A program made the position numbers and the translations under genes. Positions 31,901-39,711 of a DNA stretch of 64,000 bases are shown here, in pieces. The DNA comes from Culex pipiens pallens (lineage: Eukaryota; Arthropoda; Insecta; Diptera; Culicidae). How positions within the stretch are numbered: position 1 is the stretch's first letter; each line of letters opens with the position of its first letter. Under the pieces are notes generated by a model, which made no database searches, was not told the DNA's origin, and was given only the letters and a program-made list of their open reading frames with translations. The stretch spans positions 95,192,500-95,256,499 of the forward strand of contig NC_068937.1 in the NCBI RefSeq assembly GCF_016801865.2. The letters are read 5' to 3'.

Positions 31901-34251
31901 CGAATGTTCAAACAATAACGCCATTGACCATGTTTTTTCATAGTTTAACATCTTCTTTCATCATTCACCACCAAATATAGGTACACGTGGATCCGCAAGG
32001 ACGGCAGCATCTACTACCGCTGCACCGAGGTCAAGAAGCGCCAGTGCCCGTTCGGCATCCTGCTGCTCGCGAACGGGCGCGTGATCCGCTCGAACGACAC
32101 CTGCCACAACCACGACGCCGAAGGTCCGAAGGTCGAGGTCGAGGTGGAGGAGGAGTTTTTGGGCTTTCCGGCGGAAACGTCGGCGCCGGTGACTCTGGAG
32201 GTTGTGCCGGCGGCAAAGCCGGCGGAGGAGGAGGAAGTTCTGGTGCAGTATCCGCCGCTGGTGATTCCCGAGGGTGGGGATGCTGACTTTAAGGTGGTGA
32301 AGACTAGTCGGGGTGAGTCGTTGATTTATAAGGGTTATCGGTACTGGGCGAAGAATCGATTGACCAATGGGACGGTTTCGTTGTGCTGTACGCGGAAGAA
32401 GATGAAGAGGTGTCCGGCTATGCTGCGGTTGTTGACGGATGGACGGGTGATGGATCCGGTTGGGATGGGGCATACGCATGCGCCGAGCGTTGAAGGAAGT
32501 GGGGGTGGGGTTATGGCGTCGATGTTGCCGGAGTTGCCGCCGGCGATTACGGTGACGCCGATTGTAAGGCCGCCTTCGGCGGCGCCGGTTAGGGTTGCGC
32601 AATTGCCGCCGCTGTCATTCAACGAAGAGTCGGATGACGAGTGCGAAGAGGGTGATGAGGCGATCAATGGGAGTAAGCGGTACTCATTCATGAAGAGTAG
32701 TGCTCAGCGGAACTTTGTCGTGTTCCAGGGCTTCGTGTACGACTTTGAGCACAAGCAACACGACGGGTGTGTGTTTTATCGGTGCAAGACGAGCGAGACA
32801 TGTCCGGCGTCGTTGATGTTACTGACGAACGGGCGAGTTATGGCCATGGACGATGCGCTGCACCAGCACGAGAAGCCGGATCTTGGCGGCATGCGGCCGG
32901 TGGGTCGTGGCTCGAAGGAGTTCAAGATCGTGCAGAACAAGAATGGTAGCAATATCTTGGTGCATCGTGGCCATCGGTACACGACTCCGCGGGCCAAGAC
33001 GGACGGCGCGGGTATTTGGTACTGCCACACGTACATCCCGAACGTCAACCGGCGGTGTTACGTACCGATCGAGCTGCTTCCGAATGGTCGTGTGGCCCCC
33101 GTTGGCGACAAACAGCACGATCACAAACCTCCGTACAAGGCGAAGCCGGACAACGCGGACAGTGACTCCGCGATCGACGGTATCGGAGTTCCGGAGCAAC
33201 CGCAAAAGGTCGGCAATCGAATGCTGCTACTCGCGGGTCATCGTTACAACCTGGCTCATCGACGCGAAGACGGTGCCGTCCTGTGGAAGTGCGCCCGCAA
33301 GGGCTGCAACGCGTCCATGTACCGACTCACGGACGGCACGATCGTCAAAGGTCCCGAGCACAACCACGAAAAGATGGAGTCGATCAGCGTCAAAAGCAGT
33401 TCCGCCAGCGCCAAGCGAAAGCACTCAGAGCTCGATCGCAGCGCACGCCAAAGCGACCCAACCCGCGCCAACCCGTACATCGGCCAGTCGATCATCAACG
33501 AAGGCTTTCGCTACATCTACTACCTGACGCGCCGAGACGGCACCGAACACTGGCGCTGCTGCCGGCGAATCCCGCTCAAATGCCGCGGAGCACTGCTCAA
33601 ACAACCCGACGGAACCCTGGTCAAATCAAACGACGAAGGTCACAACCACCCGCCTGACCACACCGATCAACCCGACTATATCCCCGTCCCGAGCGTCCCA
33701 ACCGAACTCCACCCCACCACCGCAGAACCGATCGACCTAGATGACGATCCAGAGACCCCAGTAGAAGCACCCCACATCGAGGCGGACGAAGGTTCGTACG
33801 ACTACGAGCTGATCGACGTCAAAGGCAAGAAGCGTGGCCTGTACCTCATCCACAAGGGCGCCATGTTCGTCGGAGGGCACACAAGACGCGATCGGGCCCG
33901 CTATTACCGGTGTCGGACGGTGGGCTGCAAGACCGCAATGCTGTTGATGCGCAACGGACTGCTGGTGCGATCGAACGAGCACGCGCACGACTGCCAGAAC
34001 GCGGTCAAGGTTGGCGAGTCGGAAGAGCAGCCGGAGAGTAAGAAGGTGCGCGTTAAAGATGAGGAGGAATCTTCGCTGGATGTTGTCGTGCAACTTCCCG
34101 ACGAGGAGCCGGTTACGAATGGGAGTGGTGAGTTAGCTTGCGTCACGATTCCTAATTAGTTGATTAAAACGCATCTTTCCCCGTAGAATCTCTAGATCCT
34201 GACGACGTAGTCGTCGAGGTCAAGGAGGAGGACTCGGTCGAGGCAGTCTAA
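13908..34251 (+). CDS. Gene C: giant ZAD protein with 20 FLYWCH zinc fingers, 2413 aa
   Basis: Seven coding exons: 13908-14063, 14211-14462, 18338-18424, 18495-20952, 24416-26492, 31981-34127 and 34187-34251; 7242 nt, every phase closing. The ZAD is encoded by exons 1-2: CRLCFAGGG (C18, C21) ... YECTSVQ | ITAGGG...CQPCVDRIDDF. Its phase-0 intron sits where the gene B ZAD intron sits. Short linkers (TIKQE, TIKRE) follow. Then come 20 FLYWCH units of about 60-65 residues: seven in exon 4, six in exon 5, one split across exons 5-6, six in exon 6. The typical core is GYRYCK...DGS..WRC...C...HNH. Acidic spacers separate them, and the tail is EVKEEDSVEAV. It is probably a nuclear, multivalent DNA- or protein-binding factor. 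Most FLYWCH proteins have one to a few units, so this number is exceptional. Splitting into separate genes is unlikely because phases match at every junction, but RNA evidence is absent. Confidence 0.8.
14064..14210 (+). other. Gene C intron 1: 147 nt, in frame and without a stop
   Basis: Bounded by CAG|GTAAGC and ACGCAG|ATC. Its length is a multiple of three and the frame is open throughout. Retention would insert 49 residues into the middle of the ZAD instead of truncating the protein. Confidence 0.6.
15640..16086 (-). repeat. Dimeric tRNA-derived SINE, tRNA-Thr-like head
   Basis: Read on the minus strand, it starts with a tRNA-like head (16086-16015): anticodon stem TCCGC/GCGGA, loop TTTGTAA (anticodon TGT, Thr) and box B GGTTCGATTCC. 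The body ('gtgtaggagtcgtctcc') and second tRNA-like block ('ggactcgcaatccaaagg') match the SINE at 1181-1600. The 3' boundary is approximate. Confidence 0.6.
16221..16408. repeat. Fragments of the AGGAGC palindromic element
   Basis: Two termini in the same orientation (16221 'aggaggtattagactatgg' and 16325 'aggagctattatactacga') match the complete copies at 61180-61373 and 61538-61730. Confidence 0.45.
17025..17540. repeat. Dispersed repeat, inverted copy at about 46805-47300
   Basis: Shared blocks include 'gcaaaatatagagaatttt', 'cttgcaaatcaagttttag' and 'agtgtagtccttatcc', which reappear in reverse complement near 46810-47270. No coding content was seen and the family is not identified. Confidence 0.5.
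17541..18337. other. AT-rich remainder of gene C intron 2
   Basis: A second block with 'aactttgccgaagacacca' near 17860 resembles part of the repeat just upstream. Otherwise nothing was recognised before the polypyrimidine tract and acceptor at 18335-18337. Confidence 0.35.
18495..20952 (+). CDS. Gene C exon 4: FLYWCH fingers 1-7
   Basis: Entered from TCTCGCAG|ATC (phase 0) and left at GAAATTG|GTGAGT (one-base overhang). Seven fingers start at residues NYRIII, DSLVYV, DYEITT, FYRIIK, GYRITR, WYYVKN and TFRIIK. Each shows W-x-C, a second Cys and a final HxH (finger 4 ends DHEH). If the donor is ignored, translation stops three codons later at TAA 20958-20960, giving a natural short form of about 987 residues with seven fingers. 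Confidence 0.8.
21693..21845. repeat. Partial AGGAGC-type palindromic element
   Basis: 'gtattatactatgacaaaca' and 'tcgcactttttcgtgtttg' match one end of the complete copies near 61.2-61.7 kb. Confidence 0.45.
22073..23664. mobile_element. Inverted-repeat DNA element, about 1.6 kb, non-coding
   Basis: Terminal repeats GGGTGTGTTCTCATAACTCC are inverted at both ends with few mismatches over about 30 bp. A TGA flanks each side as a possible 3-bp duplication. No transposase frame was found, so it is non-autonomous. Further repeat fragments are nested inside. Confidence 0.55.
23816..23876. repeat. Solo end of the GCGCAGGCTC element family
   Basis: The segment matches both ends of the element at 47557-48835 ('gaggaagcatgaagtt', 'ggtcccc.gaatcacct'). 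Confidence 0.5.
23963..24039. repeat. Mini-MITE, AGAGTTTTTTT family, copy 1
   Basis: About 75 bp built on 'aggtcctataaccatatgaa' and 'cttatag', nearly palindromic. Related copies are at 27339-27410 and 29281-29803. Confidence 0.45.
24416..26492 (+). CDS. Gene C exon 5: FLYWCH fingers 8-13 and half of 14
   Basis: Enters as TTTTCAG|AACCC, completing a Glu codon with the G of exon 4, and leaves inside the Trp codon of GYRYW (TG|GTAAGC). A Pro/Ala-rich spacer opens it. The fingers start at YYSVNK, RQGDTL, SYRLFK, NNFGRN, EYVIAK and NYRIVK, and a seventh (DYRFVEEGNN) is cut by the intron. Spacers are Pro-rich with poly-Ala near 26278-26305. Confidence 0.8.
26529..27212. mobile_element. TTAA-flanked non-autonomous element (piggyBac-like MITE), 684 bp
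   Basis: TTAA flanks both ends (26525-26528, 27213-27216). The termini GGGGTTACATAGATGTA and, inverted, GGGGTTACATACATGTA match. TTAA duplications with GGG-type ends are the piggyBac superfamily hallmark. No transposase is encoded. A related end lies near 57790-57880. Confidence 0.6.
27339..27410. repeat. Mini-MITE, AGAGTTTTTTT family, copy 2 (complete)
   Basis: About 72 bp, from AGAGTTTTTTTT to AAAAAAACTCT, with the inner palindrome 'aggtcctat...ataggtcct'. It is too short to encode anything. Confidence 0.5.
27451..28083. repeat. Left arm of a long inverted repeat within gene C intron 5
   Basis: It matches 30924-31337 in reverse complement, from 'cgacatgcgacatccagtg' to 'aattatggagcttttaatcg'. 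It is interrupted by a TTAA-flanked insertion. Confidence 0.6.
27682..27899. mobile_element. TTAA-flanked insertion, 218 bp, proven by an empty site
   Basis: TTAA lies at 27678-27681 and 27900-27903. The opposite inverted-repeat arm has the unoccupied sequence with one TTAA at 31104-31107. Ends begin CCCC and finish AGGG, as in piggyBac-type elements, but the inverted repeats are short. Confidence 0.55.
28084..29280. other. AT-rich intronic DNA, nothing recognised
   Basis: Low-complexity A/T runs, with no coding frame or clear repeat boundary. Confidence 0.35.
29281..29803. repeat. Mini-MITE copy 3 split by a nested hairpin insertion
   Basis: The two halves of the AGAGTTTTTTT mini-MITE are separated by about 450 bp (about 29314-29763). 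The insert has its own inverted repeat: 'ccgatgtttccgaaatcaac' near 29488 and the reverse complement near 29740. Confidence 0.5.
29967..30165. repeat. Degenerate copy of the CACTCAACCC element
   Basis: 'tcactttttcgtttgacact', 'tttgtaccccgttgg' and 'agcagttggtgtcaaac' are shared in order with the complete copy at 56297-56530. Confidence 0.5.
30924..31337. repeat. Right arm of the gene C intron 5 inverted repeat
   Basis: Reverse complement of 27451-28083, without the 218-bp insertion. Transcribed through the intron, the arms could form a long double-stranded stem. Confidence 0.6.
31402..31567. mobile_element. TTA-flanked MITE with near-perfect ends, 166 bp
   Basis: The direct TTA duplication lies at 31399-31401 and 31568-31570. 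The first 26 nt, starting GGGAGCGTTCTTTTATTACG, are inverted perfectly at the other end. The interior has G-tracts. TTA duplications are typical of the PIF/Harbinger group. It resembles 48252-48404 in design. Confidence 0.65.
31780..31925 (-). repeat. Fragment of a non-LTR 3' end
   Basis: 'aaagcggccaggcctactgc' is the reverse complement of part of the insert at 43470-44452 (near 44280). It is a relic lying just before gene C exon 6. Confidence 0.4.
31981..34127 (+). CDS. Gene C exon 6: second half of finger 14 and fingers 15-20
   Basis: Begins after AAATATAG| and completes Trp (TG|G), continuing YTWIRKDGSIYYRC, the rest of finger 14. Fingers 15-20 start at DFKVVK, RYSFMK, EFKIVQ, VGNRML, PYIGQS and DYELID. 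Finger 15 has LCC for WxC and finger 16 YRC; finger 17 has a longer C-C loop. The last finger ends HAHD. The exon leaves at GGGAGTG|GTGAGT and joins a 65-nt terminal exon. Confidence 0.8.
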
Positions 34252-34518
34252 TCACACACAAGCAACGTGTACCAACATCACGATGGTAGTCAACACACAA
34301 AAATTCGATAGCTTCGTAAGTATTTATATATCTGTATTTAAAACAACAAAAAATGTGTATGTACCGCCGTGCGTACACTCCTTAACTTAATTCGTGGCCG
34401 TGGCTGTCGCAGTGCAGCGCAGCACAGCGCAGCAGTTGATGTATTTTATCTGTGTTCTAAGAAAAAAAGAAAAGCAGCAATATAGTGCGCTTGCGTGCGC
34501 TTCTTAACATTGACGAAA

Positions 34519-34524
34519 AATAAA
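34519..34524 (+). terminator. Poly(A) signal AATAAA of gene C
   Basis: AATAAA lies 268 nt after the gene C stop at 34251 and is followed by A- and T-rich sequence. This is the best candidate for the 3' end. Confidence 0.5.
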
Positions 34525-34900
34525 GCAAAAAAAGTCCTGTCAAATTTTAAAATTTTGATCTTATATGAGAACTTAAAAGAAAGCCTATTTGCACTTAAAC
34601 AAAGTATCTACAAATATTAAAAGCTAATTATTGTTACCTTCCTCACTGAGGAAAAACTTCAATATCACTCCCAAAATGAACTTCTGAAATAACCCTTTTA
34701 AACTTACGTTCATGTAAACATCATTAAATCCTGAGCAAATGTTCGTGTGTGGGGATGAGGGTAGAAAAATGGGTGAACCAAATATTCTGTAACTGGCTGA
34801 ACGGATTAAAACCGATTTTTTTTTCCATTCGGTCCGGTTTAGGGTCTCATAATTCCCCATTGAAAATAATTAAGTTTGATTAACTGATTTTAATGTTGTA
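34525..34900. other. Intergenic AT-rich DNA downstream of gene C
   Basis: No gene, RNA or defined repeat was seen. Confidence 0.35.
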
Positions 34901-35329
34901 CACTGCCGTTCTACGCATAATTGTCCCATGTCAGTTTTTGACGATTTTGACTTTATGCCATTTTTAAGTTAAGTCTGATGTGTACTTTAAGAAAAACACA
35001 TAAAATCTGGTACTTTGTTCGGAAACTCATCAAAAACAACACCAAGTCTGTTTGTCCCATCGTTGAACTTCTACGCATAATTGTCCCACCAAGTATTTTC
35101 TTACACGGAATCATTAGTTTTACTAAGCATTATGCCTTGTTTACCTGTTGTATAGCAAGAGGATCACAAATAAGGGTGATAAACTGCTAACTGGGGCGAT
35201 TAGGGACACATAGGGCGAATAGGAACCCACGGGACAATTATGCGTAGAAACACAGAAATCGGTCGAAAAATTTCAATCGCGAGAAGTTGCACTTTTTTGA
35301 ACGTGGGACAATTATGCGTAGAACGGCAG
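34901..35329. mobile_element. TA-flanked inverted-repeat MITE, 429 bp
   Basis: The ends share CTGCCGTTCTACGCATAATT in inverted orientation, flanked by TA at 34899-34900 and 35330-35331. A third copy of 'ctacgcataattgtccca' lies inside near 35070. TA duplication suggests a Tc1/mariner-mobilised element. No transposase is encoded. Confidence 0.6.
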
Positions 35330-36368
35330 TACACAAAAAAAGATTTTGTTAGATGCAAAAACGGGTCGATCTGCACATAACCTCAACAGATCCGGCTCGG
35401 TTATATCAATTCAAAACACTAACTTTAAAAACTTGTTTTTTTTTGCTTGATCAGGCGGTAATAACAGATGGACGGATTAGTTGTAAAAATAACAGAGCCC
35501 AATAACAAAAAAAAATGTGTTCAGAATAACAAGAAAATAACAAACTTTGATGTTGCTATAACAAATCATTAACATATTTACATGTTATTGCGCGTATTGA
35601 GAAAATATCAGTTTTGGTGATTTTCTTGTATGGGTCTCAAAGATACGAGCGCAAGAGTTTTTTCAATTGATCCTAGCAATCTTGTTGATTTTGGCGTTCT
35701 GTGGCTGACAGCTTACCTTAAAATTTTCAGCTCAAGTGTATCATTTTATTTTTTGAGTGGGTTTATTTCTGGCAGCAAGTGATTTTAACGGAAAATATGA
35801 ATATTAATTAAAATTGAACTACTTTCTTTTATTGATATTCTATTGATTCGAATATGGAAGAAGGCAATTGCACACCGTTAAATGGGTCACATCCGGTTGA
35901 TCCGCGCGATGTCCTGGTCCGGTTTTTTTTGCGATCTTCAACTGGGTCGGTTCAGGAATCATTGGCTCTTCAAGTCACACAATTAATCTAATCGTTCTTT
36001 GGTGTATGTTGGTAGTTGATTTCTTCGGAATCTTCAGCCAGAGAGCTAATGAGAATTTTTTAATTAAAAAAAATGCGAGCCAAACCTTTAAAACAAAATT
36101 TTCCTTAAGGCCTTTACAAATTTATGAGCGAGATGCTCGAATCTCAGCTCGAGATGAAACACTTGACTTTTTAGTAAAATTATTCACGCACGCGGTTTAT
36201 TAACATTCCAACGCCCAAGGCTCCAAAAAAGTTGGAACGGTAACTTCAACTCAACGGATCTCGAGCATAACTCAACCAATCAAGATGATTCTTCTTTCCA
36301 GTGATTTGTTAGGATGTCTAGATGATTCTAGAACTTTGCAGAACTTTTAGTTTTTTCTTATATTTCGT
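35330..36368. other. Intergenic DNA, nothing recognised
   Basis: AT-rich, with short frames lacking any domain. It includes the 3' side of the MSL2-like fragment. Confidence 0.35.
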
Positions 36369-38387
36369 TTAAATTTTGTTCTCTTCACAGTTCACATCAC
36401 ATTCAGTTTGTATTTTTTTTGTAAGTAAGCTTGTCGTAGATTTTGGCCACCTCCCGGACCGGAATCGACTACCGGGTTTACGTCGCTGGTGGATTAGGGC
36501 GCGGCTATGGAGAGTGCCTCGCTTGCCGTTGCGTTTTGTGGTGCAGTTGATCTCTAGGTTCTGTAGCTCTGGAATGTGAAGGCGGACCTGGAAAAATTGA
36601 GATGTTTTTAAGATTTTTTTTTTAATATGTACAGGGTGGCCACTCAAGTCGGGAAATCGGGAAAGTCGGGAAAAAGTCGGGAATTCGCCAAAATCCGCCA
36701 AAAATCGGGAAAAAGTCGGGAATTTGTGATTTTTTGTCAAAAAGTCGGGAAAAGTCGGGAATTCTGAGCATACTTGTTTGAAAAATATTTTTTAACTCTT
36801 GAATAATTTTGTAATATTTTGTACAATTTTCAATTTGAATTCACTAATTTCTGCTTTAGAAACTTACTTTCAATTTAAGGTTCTTTTCACTATTTAAATA
36901 TATTTGAGTATGGAAAAGCTGTTTAAGAAATTCAAAATCTTAATGAAAATTGGAGTCTTTGACACAGATTTTCATAATATTTTTTATGAATCAAATGATC
37001 AAATAGAACAAGAGGTAAAGTTAATGAAAAACTAATATAAAAATATAGCCCAATGGCCAGCTTAGAATTATGATTCTATTTTATTTTGTCACATAATTGA
37101 ATATTTGAAAACAGATTCTTACTTGAGTTTGGCAATGTTTTTTTTTTGGTAAATATTTTTGATTGTTCAACTAAATTCATTAAGTAATTTAAAATACTTT
37201 TTTCTCCAAATGCTGTTCTTGAACATTTTTTTGTGAGTATGGATAAATTACCTACCGCTTTTCAATTTTCGGAAAACTTAAATATCGAATAAAATCCAAA
37301 ATTGAAAAACTTTTTTACGTTTTGAAAACACAAAGAAAATATTGAAATTGCAAAATAAAAATCCAAGAAATTTTGAGTTCTTACAAAATTGTTGAAAAAA
37401 ATTGTCTCTTCAAACATTTTGCTTAAAATAAGTGGGAAAACATAAAATCATATCAATCTGAATTTTCATTGAAAAAAAAAACAGTTAAATACTGACCACT
37501 AGATAAATTAACATTGATTAAAAAATTCAATATCAAAAATTACAAAATTATAAAGGGAACATGGTACATTTTTTATGAATTCCTTGACATTTTTCTAATT
37601 CCTTTGAATGAATAATAACGGCAATAATGTTTTAATCATTCTTTGATTTAAAATTATGATGAAGTTTTAAAAAAATAGGAACGATATTTTAAGTTCAGTT
37701 ATCTTTCACTTTTTGTCATTTCCAGTTGAAATGAAGTATCAAAAACTATACGTTTGCCAATTTAAAAAATAACATGGAAGTTATAAGTATTGTTGAACCT
37801 TCGATTATTTTTTCAAAGACTAATTGTTTGTGTTTCTACTCTGAATCATAATAATCAAATTCCATTTTTGAAGTTTTTTTTTCATTTGTTGTTTAGTTTC
37901 TATATTTACAAAAAATACCTTTATTTGGATTTTTTTAAATTCATTGAGAATTATTTTTTTTCGGTGGTAATATTGACTTTTCTTATAGAAAGTTTTTTGT
38001 TTGAAATCATTCTTTAGATAAGTAATGTCTATTATTTGAGCATTCTGGAAAATTCTGGAAAAGTCTGGAAAAAAGTTGGGAAAAAGTCGGGAATTTGAAA
38101 ATGGAATTTGAGTGGTCACCCTGTATGTATGCCCTCCAATTTACCTTCCTGCCATCGACCCGATGCAGGTTCCAACATCCCCGACACTCCACCGAGTCCA
38201 AACAGGACTTGGAAACGTCATAGCACGGACACCGCTGTCCACAGTAGGTCCCGGGGTAGCCGTCGCATTTCCGCACCGACAACTCCGTCACTTCAACAGT
38301 TGCTTCGTCCACACTCGGATTGGCCAGCCAACGTCGTCGTTCCGGCCATTCCGGACGATGTCGCAGCCGCCGTCGCCATTTCGACAA
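36369..38387 (-). pseudogene. MSL2-like CXC-domain gene fragment, two exons
   Basis: Minus-strand exons 38387-38145 and 36587-36369 join in phase 0 through GGAAG|GTAAAT and TTTCCAG|GTCCGCC. The first carries the cysteine-rich stretch CGQRCPCYDVSKSC...CRGCWNLHRVDG, typical of the CXC domain of MSL2, the dosage-compensation E3 ligase that binds DNA through it. The second begins VRLHIPELQNLE and ends after 72 residues. No in-frame ATG precedes exon 1. The only nearby ATG (38379) is in another frame and stops after 27 codons, and no RING exon was found. The first C-x-C pair of CXC also looks lost. So it is a truncated or decayed duplicate, or part of a gene whose upstream exons were missed. The MSL2 name rests on motif memory alone. 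Confidence 0.5.
36632..38123. mobile_element. CAGGGTG inverted-repeat element (hAT-like), 1.5 kb, in an intron
   Basis: Ends CAGGGTGGCCACTCAA and, inverted, CAGGGTGACCACTCAA. TATGTA flanks both sides (36626-36631, 38124-38129). CAGGG ends recall hAT elements, whose duplication is usually 8 bp, so the superfamily is uncertain. The subterminal regions repeat 'gggaaaaagtcgggaat'. No transposase frame was seen. Removing it leaves a 59-nt intron. Confidence 0.6.
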
Positions 38388-39118
38388 AAAATACTTCAGA
38401 AAAATGGTTTGATTTAGGAATTCTACTAAAATTACCCGTACGCATTATCACGATTTCCTCAAATTGACAGACAACTTTACTTTGATTTTTCTAAGCCTAC
38501 TCTCTCATCTATACCTTTCCATTGCGACGATATCTTTCTGCGGCGATTAATTGGAGCGCAGGATTCTAATTTTTCTCGAAATTATTGATCCTTGCACTGT
38601 AACTTGGATTTGGCCCGCACTTTTCTCTCGCACTTTTGACAACAAAATTTCCAAAAACTAGGCAACCAGCAGTTGTTTATTTACATTTCCAGTCGCAGTT
38701 TCCACCAAACTGGACATTCGCACTTTAAAATTGCGATTGACAAGTGAGCAACATCGGCTCGCTTTGATCATTTTTTGAGAAAATTAAAATTTCCCAAGCC
38801 AGTTTGACAAGTCGCAATAGTGCGATCAATAGCAATAATTTAGTGCGAAGTCCAAGTTAGTGAGAATTGCGCAATATTATTATTATTATTATTATTATTG
38901 TTATTACAACATCATAATGTGTTATTTTCAGTGCATTTTTTTTTGTTATCTGCCTTAACAATTAATCAGACCATCTTAATAACAACAAGCATGCATATTG
39001 TTATTGAGATGTTATTCTCGTCTGCTCGGGTACCGTCAGCAGGGGTGACATTGGGTCTGGGAGTGAGATTGTACCAAATCTTCGTTAGGAAATGATGATT
39101 CGCACACAGTGAAGCGCT
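38388..39118. other. Upstream of the MSL2-like fragment; no exon recognised
   Basis: A (ATT)n microsatellite lies near 38877-38899. I looked for a RING-finger exon on the minus strand and did not see one. Confidence 0.35.
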
Positions 39119-39706
39119 ACACAAGAAAAAATAATGTAAATTTGGAAGCTGTAATTTTTGAAGGTTGAATATTACCTCTTTAATGATGTAATGTTACCTC
39201 AATTTAGACTGAAAAAGTGACATTACAACAGAAAAGTGGTAAAATTACACATTTTCAGAGGTATAATTACACCTTTTTTCTGACATAAAAGATGTACCCC
39301 TTCCCAGATGTAATATTACCATGATTTTTTTTTCTGTGTACGTGTACGAACAAAGACAATACAACAATGTTTTTTTTACTCCGTGGCTCGGGTTGCAAAA
39401 ATTAAAGGCAGTTTATGTTAAAAGTTGGTTTTTTAGGACTTTAAAATCGGATTTTTGTGAAGTTATCGCCATAAAACTAAGTGTTTAGTGTTCTGAAGTT
39501 TACACAGAAAAAAAATCATGGTAATATTACATCTGTGAAGGGGTACATCTTTTATGTCAGAAAAAAGGTGTAATTTTACCTCTAGAAATGTGTAATTTTA
39601 CCACTTTTCTGGTGTAATGCCACTTTTTCAGTCTAAATTGAAGTAAAATTACATCATAAAAGAGGTAATATTCAACCTTCCAAATTTACATAATTTTTAA
39701 TGTGTA
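39119..39706. repeat. Inverted-repeat element with about 200-bp arms
   Basis: Arms 39119-39340 and 39503-39706 are inverted copies ('atgtaaatttggaag' outermost, 'aaaagatgtacccctt' inside). About 160 bp of unrelated sequence separates them. No coding frame was found. Confidence 0.6.
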
Positions 39707-39711
39707 GAAAG

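Larger units (their letters stand above)
26493..31980 (+). other. Gene C intron 5 (5.5 kb), transposon-rich
   Basis: This intron cuts finger 14. It holds TTAA-flanked elements (26529-27212 and 27682-27899), mini-MITEs, a long inverted repeat (arms 27451-28083 and 30924-31337), a TTA-flanked element (31402-31567) and low-complexity AT DNA. No extra exon was recognised. Confidence 0.6.

Noticed and set aside
18338..34251. Exons 4, 5 and 6 of gene C as three separate genes
   Set aside because: Donor/acceptor pairs and phases (1, 2, 1) match at each junction, and finger 14 is complete only when exons 5 and 6 are joined.
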